A stretch of DNA of 64,000 nt, from the NCBI RefSeq assembly GCF_006874645.1, contig NZ_CP030082.1, positions 4,030,001 to 4,094,000 on the forward strand. The letters run 5' to 3'. Made by a program: the position numbers and the translations under genes. A model generated the notes under the pieces. That model was not told where the DNA came from. It made no database searches and saw only the letters and a list, made by a program, of their open reading frames with translations. Position 1 is the first letter of the stretch; every line of letters begins with the position of its first letter. Of the stretch, positions 40,273 through 48,475 are shown one piece after another. Source of the stretch: Bdellovibrio sp. ZAP7 (GTDB taxonomy: Bacteria; Bdellovibrionota; Bdellovibrionia; Bdellovibrionales; Bdellovibrionaceae).

Positions 40273-42873
40273 CTAGATATCATTCGGTCCAACCAGAGAA
40301 ATGATCTCTGGTTGCGAAAAGATCTTTTGAGCTAACTTCTGAATATCTTCAGGCGTAATCGCAAAATACTTATCTGCGACATCCAGGCTTTCACGATAGT
40401 CCAATCCGTAAATGTCATCGAATAAAATAGCATTACAGATCGTGCCTTTGCGTTGCAATTCGATGTCATGGCGACCTATCAAGTATCTTTGCGCACGCGT
40501 CAGCTCTTCCTCGCCAACTTTAACTTCAGCCAGCTTATTGAATTCTGCTTTTAACATCTGAATGGACTTTTGCGCCTTCTCTGGAGAACAACCAATATAT
40601 CCACCAAAGTAGCCGCCTTCAATTCCTTCCATGTGCATCGGTGAAACTGAATACGCCAATGAGTTCTTATCACGAAGCTCCAAGAACAAACGACCACCTT
40701 GGCCACTTAAAATCGACTGAATGATTTCTAGAGTGTATCTTTCGGGACTTTTCAAAGTCAGACCCTGATATCCCACGATGATGTGGCTTTGTTCTTTTTT
40801 TAGTTCGTGAAAGACATGACGGTTCTCAGTCACTTTGGTGATCGGAAAATGATTTTCAATTTTCTTCCCAGCCGGTAAAGCCGCTGTCACTTCTTCAAAA
40901 GCTTTCACCCATTTTTTCGCATCGACATCACCAACCACACACAAAGTAAGATTTTTTGCGTGAGCTACGTCGTTATAGTATTTACGAAGCGATGCCTGGC
41001 TGATGGCAGAGATGGATTTATCATCACCCAACAGATCACGAGAATAAGGGTGATTTTTAAACACTTCTTTCATGAAATTCATCACACAGATCTGTGATGG
41101 ATTGTCATTACGAGACTTCACTTGATTCTTCTGCACCACTTTTTCACGTTCCAAGATGCCTTCAGGGAATTGTGGGTTCAGCAATGAATCAGTATAGATC
41201 TCAAGCATCTTGTCTTCGAATGGGGAAAGATAGTCCATCGACATACCGACAGAGTTTCTGCCGCCGAATGCACCAATCCCCGCAGCTAACTCGTCCACAC
41301 GGTGATTGATATCATCCTCTGTGAACTTTTTAGAGCCAGACAGCCAGTTTCTTGAAAACAGCTCTGTCAATCCGTTCGTAGTTCCGTCTTCCATACGGGC
41401 GCCGCCCAGGAAGGCTGCTTTCATGGAAACGTAAGGAGTGTCTTTTTGTTCACGGATCAACAGTGTTGCCCCCGATTTCAAAGTAATTCTTTGAGTTTCT
41501 GGAGTGTGCTTAACTGCCTCGGTGTTGATCGAGAATTTTTTAGGAACAAACTTCGCTGGCTTCGCCTTAGACGGTTTAGTTTCAGCCAAAGATTTCTTTA
41601 AATTCTTAGCAAAAGTTTTCAAAGACTTCTCGGCGACCTTTTTATCCATGTTCGTCATAAGCGACAAACTAAAGGCATCTGCTTTAAAGTATTTCTTCGC
41701 GGCCTTTTGAATGTCTTCTGGCTTAAGCGAATACACTTGTTTCATGTATTTACGATAGTGATCGTGATCACCATAGTAAAACTCATCGCCTCCGGCTTTT
41801 CTCGCAATGTTATCCACAGTCTCCATGGAATAAACTTCGTGGCTGGCAAAATTAGTGATCGCCTTTTGCATTTCCATTGGCGAAGGTGGTTCGTGAATAA
41901 TACGAGTCAGTTCCGGAATCATCGCTGACAGTGCTTTATCAAGATTTTCTTGTTCAAGGTTAAAGGAAACCGCAAACAAACCATCATCCGGCATTGAATA
42001 ACTAAAAGTTCCGACGGAGTTTGTTAATGGCTCTCTGATGCGCAAAGTTTGCATCAAGCGAGAAGAATCTCCTTGACCCAAGATCGCTGCCAAAACTTCA
42101 AGGGCCGCAATGTCTTTGTGCTTAACGTTGGGAATTCTCCAGCTTAAGTATCCAGTCGTCGTTTCAAACTTTGCCTGTTCAATCTTAATACGAATGCTTT
42201 TTTGCGCGGGCTCTTTGGTATGCGATGTCTTACGCAATTTAAACGGCTCAAAGCCGCCGAACATTTTTTCAACCTTTGTCTTCATTTCCTTGGATTCGAA
42301 ATCGCCGGCAATAACCAGGAACATGTTCGAAGGAACATATCGACTTTGATAGTATTCACGAATCTTTTTCGCGCTGACTTTTTTAACGACTTTGTCATAG
42401 CCAATGACTGGAGTACCGTAAGGGTGCTTACGGAAAATATTTGAAAATAAAAGCTGACTTGATCTGCGGCCCGGGCTGTCTTGACCACGTTTGATTTCCT
42501 CGATCACCACTTCGCGTTCGTTATCGATTTCTTGGGGATCAAATGTCGGATACCCCATCATCTCGCTGATCACATCCATCGCGACATCAGTGAATTGTTT
42601 TGAAATCGTTACGTAAAAGACCGTTTGGTCAAATGACGTATAGGCGTTCAACTCCCCGCCGGATCCCTCAACTGTTGAAGCGATTTCGCCCACTTTGTAT
42701 TTACGAGTCCCTTTGAAAACCAAGTGCTCGATAAAGTGAGAAATCCCCTCTTCGCCTTTTTTCTCGTCGGCGGAGCCTGTTTTCACCCACATTTGAACTG
42801 AGACCACAGGGGACTTATGACTCTCTAATAAAAGGACTTTTAGACCGTTTTTTAGTTGAAATTTTTTAGACAT
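40273..42873 (-). CDS. M16-family zinc metallopeptidase, two-domain
   Basis: An 866-residue pitrilysin/insulinase-family protein containing two M16 halves. The N-terminal half has the inverted zinc motif HFIEH (His46, Glu49, His50) and the distal Glu in NEREVVIEEIKRG. The C-terminal half (from about 435, GATLLIREQKDTPY) has GLTELFSR where the zinc motif would be, so it is a non-catalytic partner domain, as in PqqL and similar fused proteins. No signal peptide is evident. The start lies only 16 bases from the divergent hemW start. Substrates would be peptides or unfolded proteins. Confidence 0.9.
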   Translation of the reverse strand: MSKKFQLKNGLKVLLLESHKSPVVSVQMWVKTGSADEKKGEEGISHFIEHLVFKGTRKYKVGEIASTVEGSGGELNAYTSFDQTVFYVTISKQFTDVAMDVISEMMGYPTFDPQEIDNEREVVIEEIKRGQDSPGRRSSQLLFSNIFRKHPYGTPVIGYDKVVKKVSAKKIREYYQSRYVPSNMFLVIAGDFESKEMKTKVEKMFGGFEPFKLRKTSHTKEPAQKSIRIKIEQAKFETTTGYLSWRIPNVKHKDIAALEVLAAILGQGDSSRLMQTLRIREPLTNSVGTFSYSMPDDGLFAVSFNLEQENLDKALSAMIPELTRIIHEPPSPMEMQKAITNFASHEVYSMETVDNIARKAGGDEFYYGDHDHYRKYMKQVYSLKPEDIQKAAKKYFKADAFSLSLMTNMDKKVAEKSLKTFAKNLKKSLAETKPSKAKPAKFVPKKFSINTEAVKHTPETQRITLKSGATLLIREQKDTPYVSMKAAFLGGARMEDGTTNGLTELFSRNWLSGSKKFTEDDINHRVDELAAGIGAFGGRNSVGMSMDYLSPFEDKMLEIYTDSLLNPQFPEGILEREKVVQKNQVKSRNDNPSQICVMNFMKEVFKNHPYSRDLLGDDKSISAISQASLRKYYNDVAHAKNLTLCVVGDVDAKKWVKAFEEVTAALPAGKKIENHFPITKVTENRHVFHELKKEQSHIIVGYQGLTLKSPERYTLEIIQSILSGQGGRLFLELRDKNSLAYSVSPMHMEGIEGGYFGGYIGCSPEKAQKSIQMLKAEFNKLAEVKVGEEELTRAQRYLIGRHDIELQRKGTICNAILFDDIYGLDYRESLDVADKYFAITPEDIQKLAQKIFSQPEIISLVGPNDI

Positions 42874-42883
42874 ACTCTAGATA
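42856..42883 (+). promoter_or_regulatory. Promoter placing transcription start at the hemW ATG
   Basis: TTGAAA (42856-42861), 16-base spacer, TAGATA (42878-42883), 6 bases to ATG 42890. It lies within the first codons of the divergent M16 gene and the 16-base gap. No ribosome-binding site is present. Confidence 0.45.
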
Positions 42884-42889
42884 ACTCCC

Positions 42890-44062
42890 ATGGCTTTTGG
42901 CGTTTACGTTCACATTCCCTACTGTATTCAGCGCTGCACATATTGTGACTTCGCGACTTATGAGCAAAGTAAGATTTTGCCTCCGGATCAGTACGTCCAA
43001 TTGCTGTTTGAGGAGATTCGCCAAAAGCATCGCTATTATCAGCCTCAAAAGTTAGACACACTTTACTTCGGTGGTGGAACACCCAGTTTGATCCCAGCTC
43101 ATCTTATTGTAGCCGTCATAAAAGAGTTGGGTAGATATGGCTATACAACTGGACCCGAAACCGAAATCACCATCGAGATCAATCCGGCGACCGTCGACAA
43201 AGATAAACTGAAAATGTACATCGACCACGGAGTGAATCGTTTTAGTGTCGGTGCTCAAACTTTTGATGATCGCTTGTTGAAAATGGTTCACCGCGAACAC
43301 TCCGCAAAACAAACGCTTGAGACCCTGGACCTTTTGCGGGCACACAATCTGAATTTCAGCTTCGACATCTTGTTTGCGTTGCCGTCTCAGACTCTTGAAG
43401 GCTTAAAAAACGATGTGCGTATCGCAGTTGAACAAGGTGCAAAACATATTAGCCCCTATTGTTTGACAGTTCCTGATGGTCATCCACTTTCCAAAGGCCG
43501 TGCGCTTGAGGATGAACAAGTCGATATGTTTGATTTTATCGCGAGCGAATTAACAGGTCGCGGTTTTCAACAATATGAAATTTCTAATTTCGCAATCCCC
43601 GGTTATGAATCCCGTCACAACATGTTGTACTGGATTGATCAGCCCTATTGGAGTTTGGGACTAAGTTCTCATTCGTATTCCAAAGAATCCCCATGGGGCA
43701 CGCGTTATTGGAATTTGAATTCCATTGGCGAATACAAGAAGCAGATTCTGGAGCACGAGGGCAAAGAATTTACTTCGCCGTCTCAACATTTGCCTGACTC
43801 CCAAGTCGAGGCCCTGGAAATGCATCAAGCCCTCACGGACTTTTGTCATACTTCGATGCGTTTGATGCGTGGCCTCAATGAGCGCGAGCTTCAGGAGAAA
43901 TTCCCTGTCGCAGTTTATCATCAAGTATCCAGTATTATGAGCAAACTAATGGGCAATGGCTGGGTTCAAGCTGACCAGGGGCACTGGTCCTTAACACGAG
44001 AAGGCCTTGTTATTAGTAACAAAGTTTTCCAAGAGCTAACCTTCTTAAAAGAAGATGTCTAG
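42890..44062 (+). CDS. hemW: HemW-like radical-SAM haem chaperone
   Basis: A 390-residue radical-SAM protein with FGVYVHIPYCIQRCTYCDF at the N-terminus (Cys12, Cys16, Cys19 bind the cluster; the extra Cys of true HemN, CxxxCxxCxC, is absent). FGGGTPSLI, NRFSVGAQTFDDRLLKMVHR and YEISNFAIPGYESRHNMLYW are typical of HemW (formerly HemN-like). HemW inserts haem into respiratory proteins. ATG 42890 has no ribosome-binding site. It precedes grpE by about 78 bases on the same strand, an order often seen in bacterial genomes. Confidence 0.9.
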   Translation: MAFGVYVHIPYCIQRCTYCDFATYEQSKILPPDQYVQLLFEEIRQKHRYYQPQKLDTLYFGGGTPSLIPAHLIVAVIKELGRYGYTTGPETEITIEINPATVDKDKLKMYIDHGVNRFSVGAQTFDDRLLKMVHREHSAKQTLETLDLLRAHNLNFSFDILFALPSQTLEGLKNDVRIAVEQGAKHISPYCLTVPDGHPLSKGRALEDEQVDMFDFIASELTGRGFQQYEISNFAIPGYESRHNMLYWIDQPYWSLGLSSHSYSKESPWGTRYWNLNSIGEYKKQILEHEGKEFTSPSQHLPDSQVEALEMHQALTDFCHTSMRLMRGLNERELQEKFPVAVYHQVSSIMSKLMGNGWVQADQGHWSLTREGLVISNKVFQELTFLKEDV

Positions 44063-44139
44063 GTTCCAAAAATCTGCTCCCACCGTAATTGACAATATCT
44101 AATGAATACACAATCTTAAGTATTGCGAAAGGATCCCTC

Positions 44140-44661
44140 ATGTCAGAAGAAAACAACTCTCAAAATTCTAATCCTGCGGCATCATCTGAAAATTTCGATG
44201 TCTCTTCTGAAATTCAAAAACTTCAAGAACAGGCAGAGAAGTATAAAAACGATTTTTTATACCTGCGCGCAGAATTTGAAAACTACAAGCGTAACGCAAT
44301 CAAAGAACGTTCAGAGTTAATGAAGTACGGTGGCGAGCGCTTCATCCGTGATCTTTTGGATATCGTTGATAATTTCGATCGCGCTCTGCAAGTGAATGTA
44401 ACCGCAGAAAATCTTAACACTTTCAAACAAGGTGTTGAGATGACGGCCTCTGAACTTAAAAATCTTTTGGTTAAGCACTCGGTGACGGAAATCCCTTCAG
44501 AAGGCGCACCTTTTGATCCAAACATTCACGAAGCCCTTAGTGCCGAAGCTACTGACAAAGTCGCTCCCGGCCATGTGGCTCGCGTGTTTAAAAAACCTTA
44601 CAAATTGCACGACAAGGTGATTCGCACAGGCCAAGTGGTTGTCGCGAAGAAACCAGAATAA
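44140..44661 (+). CDS. grpE: Nucleotide exchange factor GrpE
   Basis: A 173-residue protein: Ser/Asn-rich N-terminal tail, long helix (EIQKLQEQAEKYKNDFLYL), RAEFENYKRNAIKERSE signature, DLLDIVDNFDRAL, and the C-terminal beta domain ending VARVFKKPYKLHDKVIRTGQVVVAKK. It releases ADP from DnaK. AAGGA precedes ATG 44140. A TTGACA box at 44089 may be part of its promoter, but the -10 is unclear. It is 10 bases upstream of the DnaJ-like gene. Confidence 0.96.
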   Translation: MSEENNSQNSNPAASSENFDVSSEIQKLQEQAEKYKNDFLYLRAEFENYKRNAIKERSELMKYGGERFIRDLLDIVDNFDRALQVNVTAENLNTFKQGVEMTASELKNLLVKHSVTEIPSEGAPFDPNIHEALSAEATDKVAPGHVARVFKKPYKLHDKVIRTGQVVVAKKPE

Positions 44662-44671
44662 GAGGCTTTGA

Positions 44672-45682
44672 TTGTCTAAGAAGGACTACTACTCCCTTTT
44701 AAATGTTTCGCGTACAGCGACTGCGGACGAGATTAAGAAATCTTTCCGCAAGCTTGCGATGCAGTATCATCCGGATAAAAATCCTGGGGATAAAAAGGCT
44801 GAGGAGAAATTCAAGGAACTCAGCGAAGCATACGAAGTTTTAAGCGATACTAAAAAACGCGAAATGTATGATCAGTTTGGCCACGCCGGCCCAGGTTTTG
44901 GGGGCGGCGGCGGAGCTGGTGGACCATTCGGTGGCGCCGGAGGATTCGGCGGTTTCGGCAACAGTGGCGGCTTTGGCGGCGCTGGTGGTGGAGCCGGTGG
45001 AGATCCCTTCCAAGATATCTTTGGCGATGTCTTTGGAGACATTTTCGGTGGCGCCCGTGGTGGTCCTGGAGCAGGTGCGCGCACGCGCCGCCCACAAAAA
45101 GGCACAGATCTGCGCTATACTTTGAATGTTACGTTCGAAGAGGCTGCCGTCGGCACGGAAAAAGTAATTAGTTTCATGCGCCAACGTGGCAACAAAGAAG
45201 AATCCGCAAAATTGTCTGTTAACGTCCCTGCCGGTGTGAAAGAAGGCCAACGCCTTAAACTTTCTGGCGAGGGCGATGCTGCTGGCGGAAGCGCCGGTGA
45301 TTTGTATGTGATTATCGCCGTTCAAGAGCACCCTTTGTTTAAGCGTGCTGAAAACGATGTGACTCTGGATTTGCCAATCACTTATACCGACGCAATTTTG
45401 GGAACTAATATTGAAGTTCCGACTTTGACGGGCAAAGCGATGATTCGCATTCCACCAGGGACTCACTCGGGTCAGAATTTCCGTCTTAAAGGAAAAGGCT
45501 TCCCAAAAATTGGCGGTTTTGGCACGGGAGATATGATGGTGCGAATTTTAGTCGACACTCCTCACAATCTTTCTAGCCGACAAAAAGAATTAATTGAAGA
45601 ATTGGCTAAGTCCGGGGAAGCAACACCTATGGTGAAGGCTTTCCACGAAAAAGTATCTCATTTGATGAGGAATAGAAAATGA
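44672..45682 (+). CDS. dnaJ: DnaJ-family co-chaperone without zinc finger
   Basis: A 336-residue J-protein. J domain 1-70 with HPD at 33-35 ([12 protein letters not shown]), then a very Gly/Phe-rich stretch (about 75-135), and two C-terminal substrate domains. The cysteine-rich zinc-binding repeats (CxxCxGxG) of class A DnaJ are missing: the sequence passes from [19 protein letters not shown] straight to [14 protein letters not shown]. It is thus a class B (CbpA-like) protein even though it sits next to grpE. The start is TTG 44672 with GAGG 7 bases upstream. It overlaps the next gene by ATGA. Confidence 0.93.
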   Translation: MSKKDYYSLLNVSRTATADEIKKSFRKLAMQYHPDKNPGDKKAEEKFKELSEAYEVLSDTKKREMYDQFGHAGPGFGGGGGAGGPFGGAGGFGGFGNSGGFGGAGGGAGGDPFQDIFGDVFGDIFGGARGGPGAGARTRRPQKGTDLRYTLNVTFEEAAVGTEKVISFMRQRGNKEESAKLSVNVPAGVKEGQRLKLSGEGDAAGGSAGDLYVIIAVQEHPLFKRAENDVTLDLPITYTDAILGTNIEVPTLTGKAMIRIPPGTHSGQNFRLKGKGFPKIGGFGTGDMMVRILVDTPHNLSSRQKELIEELAKSGEATPMVKAFHEKVSHLMRNRK

Positions 45683-47346
45683 CATCGAAGCTCGCTCTGA
45701 TTTTCTCCGCACTTGTAATGGCTTCTTGTACGACAACCACGACGAAGAAAACGGAGATCAAGCAAGCTCCGGTCGCGACTAAAACTAACGGGAAAAAAGG
45801 CAAAGGCATGTCAGGGCTGGCTGCAAAGCCCCCTCCCGAGCCAGTTCCCGCTCCGCAAATTCCTGCACCAGTAGTAAATGATCCGATGGCGGCTCTTAAG
45901 AATTTGGTCGTGCTATCTGTTCAAGCTCCTACGAAACAAGAACAAGATGTTTATCGCCTGAAAGCGATTGAAGATGTTGAAAACCGTCTGAATGAAAAAC
46001 AACTCGAAGAAGTGGCAGATAATTCTGACTACGGATTCTTGCGTGGTCATGCGATGTCTCGCCTGGCTGATAAAGCCTTAGATGAGCGCGATATCTATAA
46101 AGCTAAAAAATATTATTCAGGTGTGATTGATTATTTGCCGGAAAGTGATCTTGCTGCCCGCGCTAAAGATATTTTGTCACAGCTTGAGGCCGCAAAAACA
46201 GTGCAATCAAAAACTATTGGGGTGGTACTTCCTTTAAGTGGAAAAAATGCGCCCGTCGGTCAACGTGCCCTTCGTGGCCTGGAAATGGGCCTGGGCCTTC
46301 ACGTTCCGGGTTCAGGGTTTAAGCTTGCGGTAATGGACAGTGAGGGTAATCCCGACTCTGCTCGCCGTGGTGTTGAGCGTTTAGTCAAAGAAGACAATGT
46401 TATTGCCGTTGTCGGTAGCTTACTTAGTAAGACGGCACCCGCAGTGGCGGCGAAATCTGACGAGCTGGGCGTTCCAAGCATCGCACTTTCTCAACGTTCA
46501 GGATTAACAGAGATTGGGCCTTCAGTTTTCAGAAACTCCCTGACCAGTGAAATGCAAGTTCGTCAGCTGGTTAGAACGGCGATGGATGATCTGGGCATGA
46601 AAAAGTTCGCCGTACTTTATCCGAACGATCAGTATGGAGTCGAATTCACAAATATCTTTTGGGATGAAGTATTGGCTCGTGGCGGGCAAATTACGGCGAT
46701 CCAAACTTATTCCACTAAAGAAACTGATTTCCGTCTGGTCGTACAACGCCTAGTGGGCACGTATTATGGTGAAGGTCGTCAAGATGAGTTCAATTTGCGC
46801 CTGAAAGATTTGAAACATTCCGACAGAAAACGTTCTGTCCGTAAAGATAACACTGAGAACGTTCTCCCGCCGGTAACGGATTTTGATGCGATCTTTATTC
46901 CCGATAGCGCTAAGGCTATGGGTCAAATTGCTGCGATGCTCGCATTTAACGACGTGCGTGGTGTAAAGCTGATGGGCACAAACTTGTGGAACACGGCGGG
47001 TGTTGCAAAGCGTGCTGGTAACTTTGCGAACAACTTGATGTTCGTGGACTCTATGGCTCCGACTTCGCAGGAACAATCTCGCTTTCTAACTGAATATAAA
47101 AATCTTTACGGCGAAGCACCGACGCTGATTGAAGTTCAGGCGTATGATGCAGGTTTGATTTTGCGTCAATTGGTGGCCTCAGGAGCCGATTCTAGAGAGG
47201 CTTTGACAGCTAAGCTCCTAGGGTTAAAGAAGTTCCCAGGATCCCTTGGCACGCTTTCTATGAGCTCTGAGCGCGAGATCGAACGCCCTGTGGTTTCCCT
47301 TACCGTGGAAAAAGGTGAAATTGCACCCCTCCGCGTTCGCCAATAG
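45679..47346 (+). CDS. LpoA-like / periplasmic-binding lipoprotein
   Basis: A 555-residue lipoprotein: lipobox MASC (Cys17) followed by a Thr run and a Pro-rich linker ([15 protein letters not shown]). Residues about 75-170 form a helical, TPR-like region. Residues 177 to the end form a type I periplasmic-binding fold ([52 protein letters not shown]). This two-part layout matches LpoA, the outer-membrane activator of PBP1A, although a branched-chain-amino-acid-type binding protein is an alternative. Its ATG overlaps the DnaJ stop, so it is in the grpE-dnaJ operon. Confidence 0.75.
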   Translation: MTSKLALIFSALVMASCTTTTTKKTEIKQAPVATKTNGKKGKGMSGLAAKPPPEPVPAPQIPAPVVNDPMAALKNLVVLSVQAPTKQEQDVYRLKAIEDVENRLNEKQLEEVADNSDYGFLRGHAMSRLADKALDERDIYKAKKYYSGVIDYLPESDLAARAKDILSQLEAAKTVQSKTIGVVLPLSGKNAPVGQRALRGLEMGLGLHVPGSGFKLAVMDSEGNPDSARRGVERLVKEDNVIAVVGSLLSKTAPAVAAKSDELGVPSIALSQRSGLTEIGPSVFRNSLTSEMQVRQLVRTAMDDLGMKKFAVLYPNDQYGVEFTNIFWDEVLARGGQITAIQTYSTKETDFRLVVQRLVGTYYGEGRQDEFNLRLKDLKHSDRKRSVRKDNTENVLPPVTDFDAIFIPDSAKAMGQIAAMLAFNDVRGVKLMGTNLWNTAGVAKRAGNFANNLMFVDSMAPTSQEQSRFLTEYKNLYGEAPTLIEVQAYDAGLILRQLVASGADSREALTAKLLGLKKFPGSLGTLSMSSEREIERPVVSLTVEKGEIAPLRVRQ

Positions 47347-47454
47347 GCGCTATAAAAATATTTAATGACCTTTTTTTAACCGGCCCCCTCCCCTTCCTCG
47401 TCTAAGGAACACAAAGCGGCAAGCAAGTCGCTAATCCTAAAGAAGGGGGCTGTT

Positions 47455-47826
47455 ATGAAGACGCAGATTACAGAAACAATCGTTACCGAGTGCCGTAGAA
47501 AACTAATTCTGACAAAACAAGATATTCTGAATCGTATCAGAGCAGCCCAATCCGCTTTCGTTCACGCAGAAAAGTCTGGCGACGAAGGAGATGTGTCAGC
47601 AGCACACATCGAGGAACACACTTTTTTAGTTTCACAAGAGCGCATGAGAAACCAACTACTCGAGATCGAGATGGCCCTGGGCAGAATAGAGACCGGCACT
47701 TTCGGTATGTGTGAAGAAACCGAAGAGCCCATCGAAGCTGAAAGACTTCTTGCGATCCCTTGGACTCGTCTCAGCATTGAAGGTGCGGAAATGCGCGAAG
47801 CAGTAGGCAGAAAGTTTGCACGCTAG
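47455..47826 (+). CDS. DksA/TraR-like protein with degenerate zinc finger
   Basis: A 123-residue protein of DksA/TraR build: coiled-coil arm with an acidic tip (GDEGDVSAAHIEEH) and a C-terminal helical part ALGRIETGTFGMCEETEEPI. Only one (Cys86) of the four zinc-finger Cys remains; the second position is Thr, and the distal pair is missing (LAIPWTRLSIEGAE). Some DksA2-type proteins work without zinc, as known from Pseudomonas. It probably binds RNA polymerase's secondary channel. The ribosome-binding site is GAAGGGGG. It is followed by an 18-base tandem repeat and a terminator. Confidence 0.8.
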   Translation: MKTQITETIVTECRRKLILTKQDILNRIRAAQSAFVHAEKSGDEGDVSAAHIEEHTFLVSQERMRNQLLEIEMALGRIETGTFGMCEETEEPIEAERLLAIPWTRLSIEGAEMREAVGRKFAR

Positions 47827-47832
47827 AAAAAA

Positions 47833-47867
47833 TCTGTTTCACTTTCTGTTTCTGTTTCACTTTCTGT
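47833..47867. repeat. 18-base tandem duplication
   Basis: TCTGTTTCACTTTCTGT occurs at 47833-47849 and again at 47851-47867 (period 18), in the non-coding interval after the first DksA-like gene. Related ACACTTTTC fragments follow at 47872 and about 47942. Confidence 0.7.
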
Positions 47868-47898
47868 CTCGACACTTTTCCTCTGACAGCTATGCAGC

Positions 47899-47935
47899 AA
47901 AGCAGTGCTTACTAATTCGTCACGCACTGCTTTTT
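47899..47935 (+). terminator. Intrinsic terminator between the two DksA-like genes
   Basis: AAAGCAGTGC (47899-47908) pairs with GCACTGCTTT (47924-47933), 15-base loop, ending in TTTTT. Confidence 0.8.
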
Positions 47936-48007
47936 CCGTGACACTTTTCTTATCCCCCGTAATAACGAGCAAGATTTTCGGCGATGATCATCATATCGGG
48001 GGGTGAG

Positions 48008-48370
48008 ATGAACGCAACCGAACTAAGTACAACAGAACTAGAAAACTTGAAGGACTCGTTGCTTTTTCAAAAAGGCTCGATCCTAAACAAGTCACACGAA
48101 TTCATTGCAGAGCAATCCAGCATCAGTGGTGCTGGTGATGAAGCAGAAGTTGCTTCTCAAGATGTTGCGAACAACATCTCTATTCATCTGCATGAAAGAG
48201 ACCGCACAGCACTCTATGCAATCGAACGTGCACTGGGAAAAATTGCTGAGGGGACTTACGGCCAGTGCGAATCTTGCGGGGAGCTGATTGGCGCCCGCAG
48301 ACTTCAGGCCAGACCTTTCACAGCCCTTTGTATTGAATGCATGGAAGAACAAGAAGCGCTCTCTCACTGA
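48008..48370 (+). CDS. DksA/TraR-family zinc-finger protein
   Basis: A 120-residue DksA/TraR protein with an intact C4 zinc finger: Cys87, Cys90 (YGQCESCGE) and Cys108, Cys111 (ALCIECMEEQE). The coiled coil and acidic tip (GAGDEAEVASQD) precede it. It would modulate RNA polymerase during starvation together with ppGpp. ATG 48008 is preceded by a run of G (GGGGGGTGAG), an excellent ribosome-binding site; an 8-codon upstream extension is not needed. It lies 180 bases after the degenerate paralogue and about 105 bases before lon. Confidence 0.92.
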   Translation: MNATELSTTELENLKDSLLFQKGSILNKSHEFIAEQSSISGAGDEAEVASQDVANNISIHLHERDRTALYAIERALGKIAEGTYGQCESCGELIGARRLQARPFTALCIECMEEQEALSH

Positions 48371-48475
48371 CACGGATGTCAGTCTAATTTTTCACATTTC
48401 TATTCAAGCTATTTTCACCACGCTCCGAAAAGTCTCATACATGAAACATTTCCCGCATCAACGCGGAGGAGCGGT

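Noticed and set aside
44089-44121. TTGACA before grpE as a complete promoter or heat-shock element
   Set aside because: The -35 is perfect, but I find no -10 with acceptable spacing and no CIRCE-type inverted repeat, so it is not listed as a feature.
44840-45466. Overlapping open frames on both strands in the Gly-rich part of dnaJ
   Set aside because: They arise from the GGC-rich G/F region; translations are Pro- or Ala-rich low complexity.
47833-47867. Short repeats considered as a CRISPR array
   Set aside because: Only two directly adjoining copies, no spacers, and no cas genes in the window.
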